DNA of 64,000 bases, from the NCBI RefSeq assembly GCF_002079055.1, contig NC_047500.1:310001-374000 (forward strand), in the 5' to 3' direction. Origin of the DNA: Saccharomyces paradoxus. Lineage: Eukaryota > Ascomycota > Saccharomycetes > Saccharomycetales > Saccharomycetaceae. Below the pieces are notes generated by a model. That model was not told where the DNA came from and did not search any database. It saw only the letters and a list, made by a program, of their open reading frames with translations. Below, piece by piece: positions 49,148-60,675 of the stretch (position 1 is the stretch's first letter; each line of letters begins with the position of its first letter). Position numbers and translations under genes: made by a program.

Positions 49148-52100
49148 TTACCTCTGGTACCTACTCACATAATTCCCGCCCTTAGGACCTTGCGGAAGCG
49201 CCTGAGTATTGCTCTTTCTATTTCCGTTGTACCTTTGATTTTCATTGCCCCTATGGGAAGTATTGTTATCTCGTGTATTTCTATAATCTTGCGCTTGGAA
49301 TTTGTTTCTATTTCCTTCATCCTTCTTGAACCTTTTATTCGGCTTTTCCTCATTTTCTGAAGGCGAGTCGCGCTTGTAAGTTGAAGGTTGGTAAGTGGTA
49401 GTCTTGCTGCTGTCTTTGCTCTCTTGAAATGGCTTTTCTGGAAACCGTAGTTGTGGGCGTTGTGAATTATTTTTCTTGTACTCCTCGCGTGAACGATTCT
49501 CCCTTTGATCAAAACCGTCACCCCTGTCTGGTCCTGCCGGTCTAGTTGGCCTGCTTCTATCATTGTATGCTTTACTTTTACTAGGCCTGGTTGGGAGTTC
49601 CGACCTTTTGTGTGCATAACCACTAATTGGCTTACTGTTTTTTGGTCCAGAACGATCATTGCTTGGACCTCTATAGCTAGAACTACCGTAAGCATCCTTA
49701 CCTCCAGCATTCCCACCGTATCTACTTGATCTTTTGGTATATTCAGAAGCAGAGGTTTCAGAATGGGAACTAGTCGTATCTGCGTATGGCTCACGTGATA
49801 TGTTTTTAATATGCCTTTTCAGCGCATCAATTTTTTCCGCAAAATCTGGGTTTTGAGGGTTTTGAATGAGTGTTCTGAAGTATCTTTCAAATATTTCCAA
49901 TGTAGAATTTCTAAAGTCGAATATCGGCATATTCTGTTTCGATAATTTTCTTAAATTCCAAGCTTCATTTTCGTTCTCCACTAAGGAAATTGCCTTTTGT
50001 AGATGATTCGTAGCCAGATAGTGGTTTATATCGTCCAAATGCCTAGTAACTTTAGAATATGACCACTGACTGCTGGAAGGCTTTGTTGGGATTACAGGTT
50101 CATTACGAGAATAAGTATACCTCTCCTTACTACTTATTCCAGTACCATCGCTCGCAGCGCTTTTGGATGAATCATTTTGAAGTCTTTGAGACTTGTTGAG
50201 CTCTAATTGCTTTCTTAAAGCCACTTGCTTTTGTTCGTTTTGATAAGCTGTTTCATAATTTTTGATTTCTTCCAGTTCCATTTCATATATTTTTTTCTGT
50301 TTAGCTTCCTCTTCAGTTAAGCTGCAAAATTCATCCAATTCTAAAGCATTCTTCAAACGCGCTTTCAAATGACCAATCAACGCGCTGCTTGGTAATTTAA
50401 TATCCTCTCTTTCTTCATTTATCAAGTTTTCCTCTAAAGTTGTGTAAACTAACTGAATATGTGCTTTTACTACTGGGAAGACGTTAGTAACGTGTTTCAT
50501 GAATTCAATGCCGTTTCTGATTGACATGTAGTTTTTTTCGGATAGAAGATCAATAATTTGCTCGGTAATTACTGAATGCCATTCATAAAGCTTCCGAGAA
50601 GCTTGGTCGTTGAAATCGCCATTTAATCTCATTTTCTCGAGCTTTTTCAGAACATCAGTGAAAAACAGACCTAAATTGCCTGCTTCAGAGCTAGTACAAC
50701 AGAACAACAGCGTTTTCAAAATACTTGACGTAATAAAAGTATTCAACATCGACATCAAATTTTCTGTACTAAAGGCCGTGAAAATAAAATACGAAGAGAA
50801 GAGAGCGTCAGAAGGAGAAAATAAAACTCTTGGCACGACACAATTCTGTAGGAATATTTTAATTTGGTCTTCCCCACAATCTTTGTTCCATGTGTTTGAT
50901 TTTTCAGATATAAATTCTGAATTTTTCTTGAAGGCTCTCTGATGTGAAATTCCAGTGACCAAAATATCCTTGATTTGATTCTGAATCAAATGTTTTTTTC
51001 TATTTGACATGTGGTCTGTGTTTTCTCCGGACAGTGCATTCTTACGCTCGTCATATAATGATTTATCAAAATGAATATCGTATAATGAGAGCCTCCAGAA
51101 AGTAGTAAAAAGATCCTTTGGTATTTTCGTCAAATCAACATCGTTAAACTCTGCACCTTCAATCAATTGATCGATAGAAAGGTTCTCATTTGAATTCAAT
51201 TGATTATCCAAGTAATCCCTCCATATGTGGAAAGCCCACGGAGTCGATAAATGGAATCTGTTAGTCAATTCTACAAATGGGAGAACATTCTCTTCAAACG
51301 CTTTTCCTTTCAAACAATGTTTAATTAATTCAATAAAAGACCATAACAATGTGTTCATTTCATCGCATCTGGTGGATAAAATTTTGTAATGAGAATTTTG
51401 GGTATTCGCCTTCAGGTTTAGAGTATATAACAGGAGAATGATCTCAGAAATAGCGTTTTGATCACTGAAAAATGAGGTTAGTCTCGACGAGATGACTGAA
51501 TTATCATCTCTAAAATCATATATGAGATGTCTTGCATATCGCTTTAATGGTGATCCCGAATTTAACATCAATAACTGTTTCATATTAACTTCATTTAAAT
51601 CTCTAATGCCACCAACAGTAATAATTAATTCCTTTAGGATGGAAACAGCTATGATATTCCCATTATGCAAAGTCTTAAGAATATAAGTGATTATGTTTGA
51701 GATATCCATACTGGGACAACTTTTGGCCAAGCCTGCAATAAATATTGACAATCTCTGGACCCACATGGCCTGATTAACACCATCAAATTGAACAGCGGGC
51801 CTGTTATAAGTTAAGCGTAACAATAACACAAATTGCAACACATCATACGCAAAATCGTTAAAGTACTTCGTGGTATAAACAACAAGCTCGGAGACTTTAT
51901 CATAATTTTCAATCTGCTTAACTGCTGGTATCAGTGAGGCCAATGGATTTGTAGAAATTAATTTGGCAAATCTTCTGGACTCTTTTGCTATTGTATCTAT
52001 ACTCAAAGCCTTTAAGATACTCTTAGCTTCTCTTTCGGCTTTATTGAAGCTCACCTTAATTGGCAAAATATCTTGGGACAATTTCGTCATCATTTCGTTG

Positions 52101-53941
52101 TAAATAAAATACCTTTTTTCAAAAGGGAAAAGTTTCATTAGTTCGTAAACTTCTGATGTGGCAATTGGATTATTTTGCAATAGTGAGGTAGCAGGAAAAA
52201 TAAATTTTCTTACATAGTCTATCCAATTATTAACCGTTGTCTGCAGGAACTCAGAACCGTGGTTTTTTTGAATATCAGCTACACCAATACGCGAAATCTT
52301 ACTCAAAAGCGTGGGAATCCTCCCTAAATATGGTCCGATAATAGATAGATAAGTATGAGAGTTTTCAAATAGGTCATCTACAGACGCAAAAGGAGTCAAA
52401 CCGGAATTCCACTCTGAGTAATAGAAAACATAACTTGAATTCAATTCAAAGGATTCAAATGGTTCATGAGTTTTATATTGGTGGATTAGCCTTGGTTTAT
52501 GAGCTAGAATACCATTATCTATATGGGTTATCATCAAAGCACTTGCCATATCTTCTGATTCACCAGAAGAAGTCATTGATGCATACAATGGATTTAAAAG
52601 ATATTCGAATACTCGTCCGAAATACTTAGATAAGGATTCACTCACATATAACATTTTCGGATATTCCTGTAACACGTGTACAACAGGAACAATACAACCA
52701 TGAATAAGTAAGCGTTCCAAAAGTTTTATTTTACCAAATGATAAAATATCTTGCGGGGTTTTCTGCTTCCCTTTCGAGTCTATATCATCGTTTGATGCCT
52801 CAAAGATTTTATCATTGGCATTATCATCATCACCCACATTAAGGGCGTTGTCTTCGTCAGTTTCATTTTCAGTGGATAAAGCAGCTGCCATGGCCAAAGG
52901 ATTTTCTACTCCTTTAGTGGACTCCTCTTCTAGTTCAGTTTCTAAATCTTCAGTATATTTTTGTAAGAATTCCATCTCTGGTGTTACATTATCCCAAATA
53001 GAATAGAAATTAACAAACCCAGTTTTCACTAGAATGCAACACATATCCATGTACCGTTGATAGTTTTCCTTATCGACTTCTTCATCATACTGCGATAGAT
53101 TAAATGAAATAATGTTAGCTCCGATCATGTTGCCACCTTCATTAAGAAAAGAATAACTTGAATTATTAGCCACATGACGAAAGGGCCAAAAATCTGAATT
53201 TCGTAAAAGAGCAATAAAGAATTTGTACCCTTCAGTGATAAATTGACTAGAAACGTTCAAAATAACATCCAAAGCACGAATGGAGTCCAAAGAATATTTT
53301 CCCATAATATGATAAATCTCTTCCAAATACGCAGACACCTTGCAAAAATTGTCGGGATCATAATACGCTAATATTAACAAGGTTACCAATTGACCGTAAC
53401 CCACTGAATTTTCCACTAAAAGGTTATATTTCTTCAGTTCGTACTTCGATTTTTTCAACAAATGTCTTAATAAGGTAGTTTGTTCCTTGTTTAGTAGCTT
53501 AGAGGATATCCAACTAAATTTGAACAGTTCTTTATTCAAGGACGGTATTAGTTTACATAATGATACTGTAGTCATATCATTTATATTTGGGACAGTGCTT
53601 GAAACAGCGATGAACATTTTACCAACTATGGAAGCCTGAGACGCTTGTCTTCCATGGTTCACTAATTCTTCAATAAATAACGCAATATCAGAAAGCTTGA
53701 GAGGAGAATTTTCATCGTCTTTATATATGAAATCAAACAATTCGATAAACAAAATCCTCAGCCAGTCTTCCTTTTCGTCATTCGACTCCAGTGAAGCAAA
53801 TTCGGAACAAAGAACTTTTGATCGTTCAGACCAGTTGCGTACTGTCTCTTCCGTTAAAACGGTTGCCTCCTTTGGAGAAGCTGATGATATCACTTCCTGA
53901 GAAAGAGTGTTCAATTTGGATAGTAGCGTCTGTTCTGTCAT
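49148..53941 (-). CDS. THO2: THO complex subunit Tho2
   Basis: 1597 codons, the same length as S. cerevisiae Tho2. The scaffold of the THO/TREX complex, which couples transcription elongation to mRNP assembly and export and limits R-loops. The long helical N- and middle regions (about 1-1270) have no simple motif; a Glu/Lys coiled-coil segment lies near 1230-1250 (EEEAKQKKIYEMELEEIKNYE). The last 190 residues are Ser/Arg/Asn/Lys-rich and basic (KRSSRYGGNAGGKD, RPTRPAGPDRGDGFD), matching the RNA-binding C-terminal tail. An overlapping 209-codon frame in that tail is treated as chance. Confidence 0.96.
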   Translation of the reverse strand: MTEQTLLSKLNTLSQEVISSASPKEATVLTEETVRNWSERSKVLCSEFASLESNDEKEDWLRILFIELFDFIYKDDENSPLKLSDIALFIEELVNHGRQASQASIVGKMFIAVSSTVPNINDMTTVSLCKLIPSLNKELFKFSWISSKLLNKEQTTLLRHLLKKSKYELKKYNLLVENSVGYGQLVTLLILAYYDPDNFCKVSAYLEEIYHIMGKYSLDSIRALDVILNVSSQFITEGYKFFIALLRNSDFWPFRHVANNSSYSFLNEGGNMIGANIISFNLSQYDEEVDKENYQRYMDMCCILVKTGFVNFYSIWDNVTPEMEFLQKYTEDLETELEEESTKGVENPLAMAAALSTENETDEDNALNVGDDDNANDKIFEASNDDIDSKGKQKTPQDILSFGKIKLLERLLIHGCIVPVVHVLQEYPKMLYVSESLSKYFGRVFEYLLNPLYASMTSSGESEDMASALMITHIDNGILAHKPRLIHQYKTHEPFESFELNSSYVFYYSEWNSGLTPFASVDDLFENSHTYLSIIGPYLGRIPTLLSKISRIGVADIQKNHGSEFLQTTVNNWIDYVRKFIFPATSLLQNNPIATSEVYELMKLFPFEKRYFIYNEMMTKLSQDILPIKVSFNKAEREAKSILKALSIDTIAKESRRFAKLISTNPLASLIPAVKQIENYDKVSELVVYTTKYFNDFAYDVLQFVLLLRLTYNRPAVQFDGVNQAMWVQRLSIFIAGLAKSCPSMDISNIITYILKTLHNGNIIAVSILKELIITVGGIRDLNEVNMKQLLMLNSGSPLKRYARHLIYDFRDDNSVISSRLTSFFSDQNAISEIILLLYTLNLKANTQNSHYKILSTRCDEMNTLLWSFIELIKHCLKGKAFEENVLPFVELTNRFHLSTPWAFHIWRDYLDNQLNSNENLSIDQLIEGAEFNDVDLTKIPKDLFTTFWRLSLYDIHFDKSLYDERKNALSGENTDHMSNRKKHLIQNQIKDILVTGISHQRAFKKNSEFISEKSNTWNKDCGEDQIKIFLQNCVVPRVLFSPSDALFSSYFIFTAFSTENLMSMLNTFITSSILKTLLFCCTSSEAGNLGLFFTDVLKKLEKMRLNGDFNDQASRKLYEWHSVITEQIIDLLSEKNYMSIRNGIEFMKHVTNVFPVVKAHIQLVYTTLEENLINEEREDIKLPSSALIGHLKARLKNALELDEFCSLTEEEAKQKKIYEMELEEIKNYETAYQNEQKQVALRKQLELNKSQRLQNDSSKSAASDGTGISSKERYTYSRNEPVIPTKPSSSQWSYSKVTRHLDDINHYLATNHLQKAISLVENENEAWNLRKLSKQNMPIFDFRNSTLEIFERYFRTLIQNPQNPDFAEKIDALKRHIKNISREPYADTTSSHSETSASEYTKRSSRYGGNAGGKDAYGSSSYRGPSNDRSGPKNSKPISGYAHKRSELPTRPSKSKAYNDRSRPTRPAGPDRGDGFDQRENRSREEYKKNNSQRPQLRFPEKPFQESKDSSKTTTYQPSTYKRDSPSENEEKPNKRFKKDEGNRNKFQAQDYRNTRDNNTSHRGNENQRYNGNRKSNTQALPQGPKGGNYVSRYQR

Positions 53942-54259
53942 AAAGTCCTGAAAAATGTGTACTGGTGTGAATATGTATGAACTACACTGTTTCTACCTAT
54001 TCTGCTTTAGATAAAGACAACAAAAGCACCACTCTATAGTTTGTACAGCAACGTTTACAGCTAAAACGACATGTTTCCTGTGCATAAACTCTCATATGTT
54101 ATGCTACTATTGAACAAGTAGCGGAAAATCTCAGGGCGAAGTTAGCCGGGGTTGTCACCCGGGAAGAGGAAAAGAATAAAAGCCTTCTCATTCAGAACAT
54201 GAAGACAATGACTAAGGTGGTAGCATCATACAATTGAAAAAAGTGGGATCAGGAGGAAT
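53942..54259. other. THO2/YSF3 divergent promoter
   Basis: 318 bp. No strong factor site recognised; a CACCCGGGAAG stretch near 54156 is the most G+C-rich part. Confidence 0.5.
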
Positions 54260-54640
54260 ATGGTATGTTACGTTGTGTTATGCCTTGGTTTCAATTGAAT
54301 TAATCTTGTGCTATTATACTAACTACGCTTGCAACGAATTGCGCAAGTCCGTGCGGCTTATACGTAATACTAATACTCAAAACAGTCAGAAAAGCAGAGG
54401 CAGTTGAAGTTGCAGAAGATATACAAACAGAAGTACATCGGACTGGGAGATGAAAATACCACACGAGAGCAGTGGCAAAGAGATGTGAGGAACGACACAT
54501 TAAATACGTTGCAGGCCCACTCAGCATCCCTAGAGTACGTTTCGTTGAGTCGCGGAGACCTTAGTATACGTGACACCCGTATTCACCTTCTGAAGTCCAT
54601 GTCTCCTGGCTATAAAGCCTACTTACGAGAGAAGAGATAG
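54260..54640 (+). CDS. YSF3: SF3b10-type spliceosome protein Ysf3, two exons
   Basis: Exon 1 is only the initiator ATG (54260-54262); exon 2 is 54386-54640. The 123-bp intron gives an 85-residue product starting MSEKQRQLKLQKIYKQKYIG, the length of S. cerevisiae Ysf3. It is the small SF3b subunit of the U2 snRNP, orthologous to human SF3B5, with the family core YVSLSRGDLSIRDTRIHLL intact except for normal variation. Residue 2 is Ser where I recall Ala in S. cerevisiae. Confidence 0.92.
54263..54385 (+). other. YSF3 intron
   Basis: 123 bp, donor GTATGT, branch site TACTAAC at 54317-54323, acceptor ACAG ending at 54385, 63 nt after the branch adenosine. A CAAG lies earlier (about 54346), and a second TACTAAT copy at 54368-54374 is too close to the acceptor to serve. 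Confidence 0.9.
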
Positions 54641-54979
54641 GATGTTGCAGCTGCATCCATAAATAAGTTTTTAAATAAAATCAAGCATTCAAAAATCCTA
54701 TATAGTTATCACCAAGCATTTTACGATAGACTCTACACTTAGTTAGTAAACCGTTTCCCGGTGTTGATTATTATCGAGAACTATTAACCTTAACATTTAT
54801 AATTAAGATATAAACCGTCGTGACGCTATGAAGTCAACATCGTGTAAAATGATCTTTATGTGGCGCGTGAAGTTATAAACAGGGATTTAGAATTGAAAAC
54901 TTTTGGTAGTATAGGGGAAACTAACCTTGAAACTTCCCATAATTGAATTAGTCAAGTTTCAACAGTGTCAGATCAAGCC
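54641..54979. other. YSF3 3' end and SRV2 promoter
   Basis: 339 bp, AT-rich. No motif I would defend. Confidence 0.5.
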
Positions 54980-56560
54980 ATGCCTGATTCTAAGTACACA
55001 ATGCAAGGTTACAACCTTGTTAAGCTATTAAAAAGGTTAGAAGAAGCCACTGCCAGGTTAGAGGATGTCACCATCTACCAAGAAGGTTATATTCAGAACA
55101 AATTGGAAGCTTCTAAAAAAAACGAGTCTCTCAACTCTGGAACCGATGCGTCCTCCACAATACAAGCCTCTACAGATGATGTTCCTGAAGCACAGCAAGA
55201 TCCAAAATGCATAACTGCATTCCAATCTTATATCGCTGAGAACATTGATCCGTTGGTAGAATTATCAGGGAAGATCGACGCAGTAGTTTTAGATGCTCTA
55301 GAGTTATTAAAAGGGGGCTTCCAATCGCAATTGACTTTTTTAAGAGCTGCTGTGAGGTCAAAAAAACCGGATTATTCTTCTCAAACATTCGCTGATTCTT
55401 TAAGACCTATCAACGAAAATATTATAAAACTAGGTCAATTGAAAGAATCAAACCGTCAAAGCAAATACTTTGCCTATTTGAGTTCTTTGTCTGAGGGTGC
55501 GCCTTTATTCTCCTGGGTTGCAGTGGATACTCCAGTGTCTATGGTCACAGATTTCAAAGATGCAGCACAGTTTTGGACCAATAGAATTTTGAAAGAATAT
55601 AGAGAAACCGATCCTAATGCTGTCGAATGGGTTAAGAAATTTTTGGCTTCCTTCGATAATTTGAAAGCTTACATTAAAGAGTATCATACTACTGGTGTTT
55701 CCTGGAAAAAAGACGGTATGGATTTTGCTGATGCGATGGCCCAATCAACGAAGAACACAGGTGCTGCTTCATCTCCTTCGCCAACAAGTTCTACAGGGGC
55801 TTCAGCACCACCACCTCCCCCACCAGCGCCACCGGCTTCTGTCTTCGAAATCTCTAATGATACACCTGCAGGTGGTAATGATGCTAATAAGGGCGGCATC
55901 GGCGCCGTCTTTGCCGAATTAAATCAAGGTGAAAACATCACCAAGGGTTTGAAAAAAGTAGAAAAATCTCAACAAACTCACAAGAACCCTGAACTACGTC
56001 AATCGTCTACAGTTTCCTCTACAGGAAGTAAATCTGGTCCACCACCAAGACCAAAGAAGCCATCAACATTAAAAACTAAGAAGCCCCCTAGAAAGGAGCT
56101 AGTAGGCAATAAATGGTTTATCGAGAATTACGAAAATGAAACTGAATCCCTAGTTATTGATGCCAACAAAGATGAATCTATCTTCATAGGTAAATGTTCT
56201 CAAGTTCTTGTCCAAATAAAGGGAAAAGTTAACGCTATCTCATTAAGTGAAACTGAATCATGCAGTGTGGTCCTTGATTCCAGTATCTCCGGCATGGATG
56301 TCATCAAGTCCAACAAGTTCGGCATTCAAGTTAACCACTCTCTACCTCAAATTTCCATCGATAAATCTGACGGCGGTAATATCTACTTATCTAAGGAATC
56401 CTTGGGTACTGAAATTTACACTTCATGCTCCACTGCTATTAATGTCAACTTGCCAATCGGCGAAGACGATGATTATGTAGAATTTCCAATCCCTGAACAG
56501 ATGAAGCATAGCTTCGCTGATGGTAAATTCAAATCTGCTGTCTTCGAACACGCTGGTTAA
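54980..56560 (+). CDS. SRV2: Cyclase-associated protein (CAP)
   Basis: 526 codons from the ATG at 54980; an upstream extension begins at GTG only. Srv2/CAP recycles actin monomers from cofilin and binds adenylyl cyclase for Ras-cAMP signalling. The N-terminal heptad region ([20 protein letters not shown], about 10-35) binds cyclase. A helical folded domain spans about 50-250, followed by a proline-rich segment ([12 protein letters not shown], about 270-285), a PRPKKPS SH3 ligand near 350, and the C-terminal beta-helix CARP domain (about 370-526, WFIENYENE onward). Same length as S. cerevisiae. Confidence 0.97.
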   Translation: MPDSKYTMQGYNLVKLLKRLEEATARLEDVTIYQEGYIQNKLEASKKNESLNSGTDASSTIQASTDDVPEAQQDPKCITAFQSYIAENIDPLVELSGKIDAVVLDALELLKGGFQSQLTFLRAAVRSKKPDYSSQTFADSLRPINENIIKLGQLKESNRQSKYFAYLSSLSEGAPLFSWVAVDTPVSMVTDFKDAAQFWTNRILKEYRETDPNAVEWVKKFLASFDNLKAYIKEYHTTGVSWKKDGMDFADAMAQSTKNTGAASSPSPTSSTGASAPPPPPPAPPASVFEISNDTPAGGNDANKGGIGAVFAELNQGENITKGLKKVEKSQQTHKNPELRQSSTVSSTGSKSGPPPRPKKPSTLKTKKPPRKELVGNKWFIENYENETESLVIDANKDESIFIGKCSQVLVQIKGKVNAISLSETESCSVVLDSSISGMDVIKSNKFGIQVNHSLPQISIDKSDGGNIYLSKESLGTEIYTSCSTAINVNLPIGEDDDYVEFPIPEQMKHSFADGKFKSAVFEHAG

Positions 56561-56832
56561 TAGTACGAGGGGCGTTAATTGTATCTAGCTAAGAAGAAGA
56601 AACTATATTTCAATGAACTAGAAAGAAGAACGAATGAATAAACAATTATATACTTTTTGTATAACATTTTTTCATGTGTAACTTTTTTCAAAGAAGTAAC
56701 AAGAAAACGAGAATCAACTAAACGACTACTTAATTGCTCGAGTAGAAGAACTTGAAAACAAAAAATTAAATATTTACAGTGTAAAGGGAAGCCGAAGATC
56801 AGCTAAAAGACACGCGCAACAATCCATGACGG

Positions 56833-58622
<1,790 letters not shown>

Positions 58623-59870
58623 ATGGTCGTACATTGGACAATTGTAGATGAAATACGACTTCTTAGGTGGGCATCCGAATTCAAGCCTGCCGGAATTCAT
58701 AAGCATTTTCACATGTTTTGCATAGTAGAAAGAATGAATTCGCCGGATAAGTATCCAGTAACATTATTACAGAAAGAAACCATGAAGCTGGGGAAAGTAT
58801 TTACTGCAAAAGATATATGGGATAAACTGAGTCAATCATACAATTTAGAAAAGATTGATGAAATGGAGAATACATATTCCTTGAAAACTACTACAGAGGG
58901 TTCACGGAATGGTGATGGAAACGATGATGATGGGGAAATTAATAAAGAAACTTTACTTGAGTTGAATAATCGGATAAGAGTGCATAAACAAGATTTTACA
59001 TTGCCTTGGGAGGAATACGGTGAATTGATCTTGGAAAATGCAAGAAAAAGTCCAAACTCTAACGAAGAGCAGACTCAAATTGAAGATAGGGATGGCAAAG
59101 ATAACACAACTCCAAAGAAGAGTCTTTCCGGAGGCCTACAGAACGAGGAAAATAATGAGGAAAATAATGAGGAAAAAAACGTGGCAATTAAAGTGAAAGA
59201 ATTGAGCGAATGTCATACAGAGGAAAATGATAGTCCAATGGACTCCCAGAGAGAACTCACGGCAGAAGTGCAAAGTGATGAAAAGGAACTCCAAAGGGAA
59301 TATGCGAGTGATGAGGAACAGAAAACAAAAACTACAAGTAAAACGACGGCTCCAGTAAGAAAATCTCGAAGGTTGAAAAGGAATAAGGAGGTTAAATTTG
59401 AAGACGAAGAAAGGGAAGAGAAAAAAGAAGAAGATACAAAAGAGGAAGAACGAAAAGAAAAGAAGGAAGAGATTCAGAAAGTAAAAGAAAACGCCAATGA
59501 AGAAATAGGTAAGGAAAATAACGAAAACGAAGAGGGTGATGATGAGCGCGAAAAATCCACCTCTTATGAAAACACTAACGGTTCTGAAAGTGAAGAAGTT
59601 GACGAAGGACTGGAATACGAGTCTGAACGTGAGATAGAAGGTACAGGAAAAGAACCTGAGTCTGAAGGGGACAATTTAAAAAAGAAAATAGAAAACAAAA
59701 AGGATTCCAAAGACAAAAACGAACCGTTAGCGAAGAGAACCAGGCATTCTTCATCCGCAGGTAACACTAGCAATGAAACCTCACCGAAAAGGAAAAGGCG
59801 GAAGGCAGGCTCTCGTAAAAATAGCCCCCCAGCCACAAGAGTTTCTAGCAGGCTACGAAATAAAAAATAA
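58623..59870 (+). CDS. EAF7: NuA4 histone acetyltransferase subunit Eaf7
   Basis: 415 codons from the ATG at 58623 (425 in S. cerevisiae as I recall); the frame extends upstream only to GTG codons. Eaf7 is the MRGBP-type subunit that with Eaf3 and Eaf5 forms a module of NuA4. The conserved domain is residues 1-90 (VVHWTIVDEIRLLRWASEFK, FTAKDIWDKLSQSYNLE). The remaining 300 residues are an extremely charged Glu/Lys run ending in a basic tail (KRKRRKAGSRKNS, SSRLRNKK). Length differences sit in this low-complexity tail. Confidence 0.95.
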   Translation: MVVHWTIVDEIRLLRWASEFKPAGIHKHFHMFCIVERMNSPDKYPVTLLQKETMKLGKVFTAKDIWDKLSQSYNLEKIDEMENTYSLKTTTEGSRNGDGNDDDGEINKETLLELNNRIRVHKQDFTLPWEEYGELILENARKSPNSNEEQTQIEDRDGKDNTTPKKSLSGGLQNEENNEENNEEKNVAIKVKELSECHTEENDSPMDSQRELTAEVQSDEKELQREYASDEEQKTKTTSKTTAPVRKSRRLKRNKEVKFEDEEREEKKEEDTKEEERKEKKEEIQKVKENANEEIGKENNENEEGDDEREKSTSYENTNGSESEEVDEGLEYESEREIEGTGKEPESEGDNLKKKIENKKDSKDKNEPLAKRTRHSSSAGNTSNETSPKRKRRKAGSRKNSPPATRVSSRLRNKK

Positions 59871-60107
59871 TAACTGCGTCATATGTAGTTCACCAAAAGA
59901 AACGCACATCCGTATCATAGAGCGTCTCTATTTAGTAGAATACACCAGGTATAGAATAAAATCACCTTAATGAAGAGTTAGAATATACATACGCTTCTCC
60001 TTGTCTAATCTTTTGTAATTATATATCTATTTCACTTAAGGGTCGAATACTTGCCATAAACATAAATAAAAAGCAAAAGGCAGCTCAATTGGGGTGGTGT
60101 GTTAATT

Positions 60108-60452
60108 TTAGTTGACCTTCAACAATTCGACGTCGAAAACCAAAGTACTGTTTGGTGGAATCAAACCTGGGAAACCACGTGGGCCATAAGCATATGGGCC
60201 TGGAATGGTTAATCTAGCTTTTTCACCAACAGACAACTTTGGGATACCAACATCCCAACCCTTGATGACTTGGCCGACACCGATGTTACATTGGAATGGA
60301 GAGCCCCTGTCAACGGAGGAATCGAATTTTTGGCCGTTCTCTAAAGTACCGGTGTAATGAATGGTAACCAAATCACCAGTCTTTGGGAAAGTGGCACCAT
60401 CACCTGGGGAAATTCTGTCAATTTTGACGTTACCTTCAATTATTTCAGACAT
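60108..60452 (-). CDS. FPR1: FKBP12 peptidyl-prolyl isomerase
   Basis: 114 codons. Cytosolic FK506- and rapamycin-binding immunophilin; the rapamycin complex inhibits TORC1. All FKBP active-site features are present: [37 protein letters not shown] and [26 protein letters not shown]. Highly biased codons show strong expression. A 13-bp inverted repeat lies about 100 bp upstream. Confidence 0.98.
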   Translation of the reverse strand: MSEIIEGNVKIDRISPGDGATFPKTGDLVTIHYTGTLENGQKFDSSVDRGSPFQCNIGVGQVIKGWDVGIPKLSVGEKARLTIPGPYAYGPRGFPGLIPPNSTLVFDVELLKVN

Positions 60453-60553
60453 TATTACTTCTTTTGATTGATTACTTGCTTATATTCGAGTTTAGGTGAA
60501 AGGTAATACTTTAAACTTTCACGAGTTTATCCACAGATCCTTTTAACAACGTT

Positions 60554-60585
60554 CTTTTTCCGGCAAAAAAAATTGCCGGAAAAAG
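60554..60585. repeat. Perfect 13-bp inverted repeat in the FPR1 promoter
   Basis: Arms CTTTTTCCGGCAA (60554-60566) and TTGCCGGAAAAAG (60573-60585) around six A residues. It can be read as CGG-N12-CCG, a zinc-cluster-type arrangement, or as a potential hairpin. It starts 102 bp upstream of the FPR1 ATG. Confidence 0.9.
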
Positions 60586-60675
60586 GCCAAGGCGGGTGAG
60601 GGGAATTGAACGGCTCTATTATGTGAAACTAAAGAGAATGATCATACGCGATATACATAGTGAGCTATAGATTAT

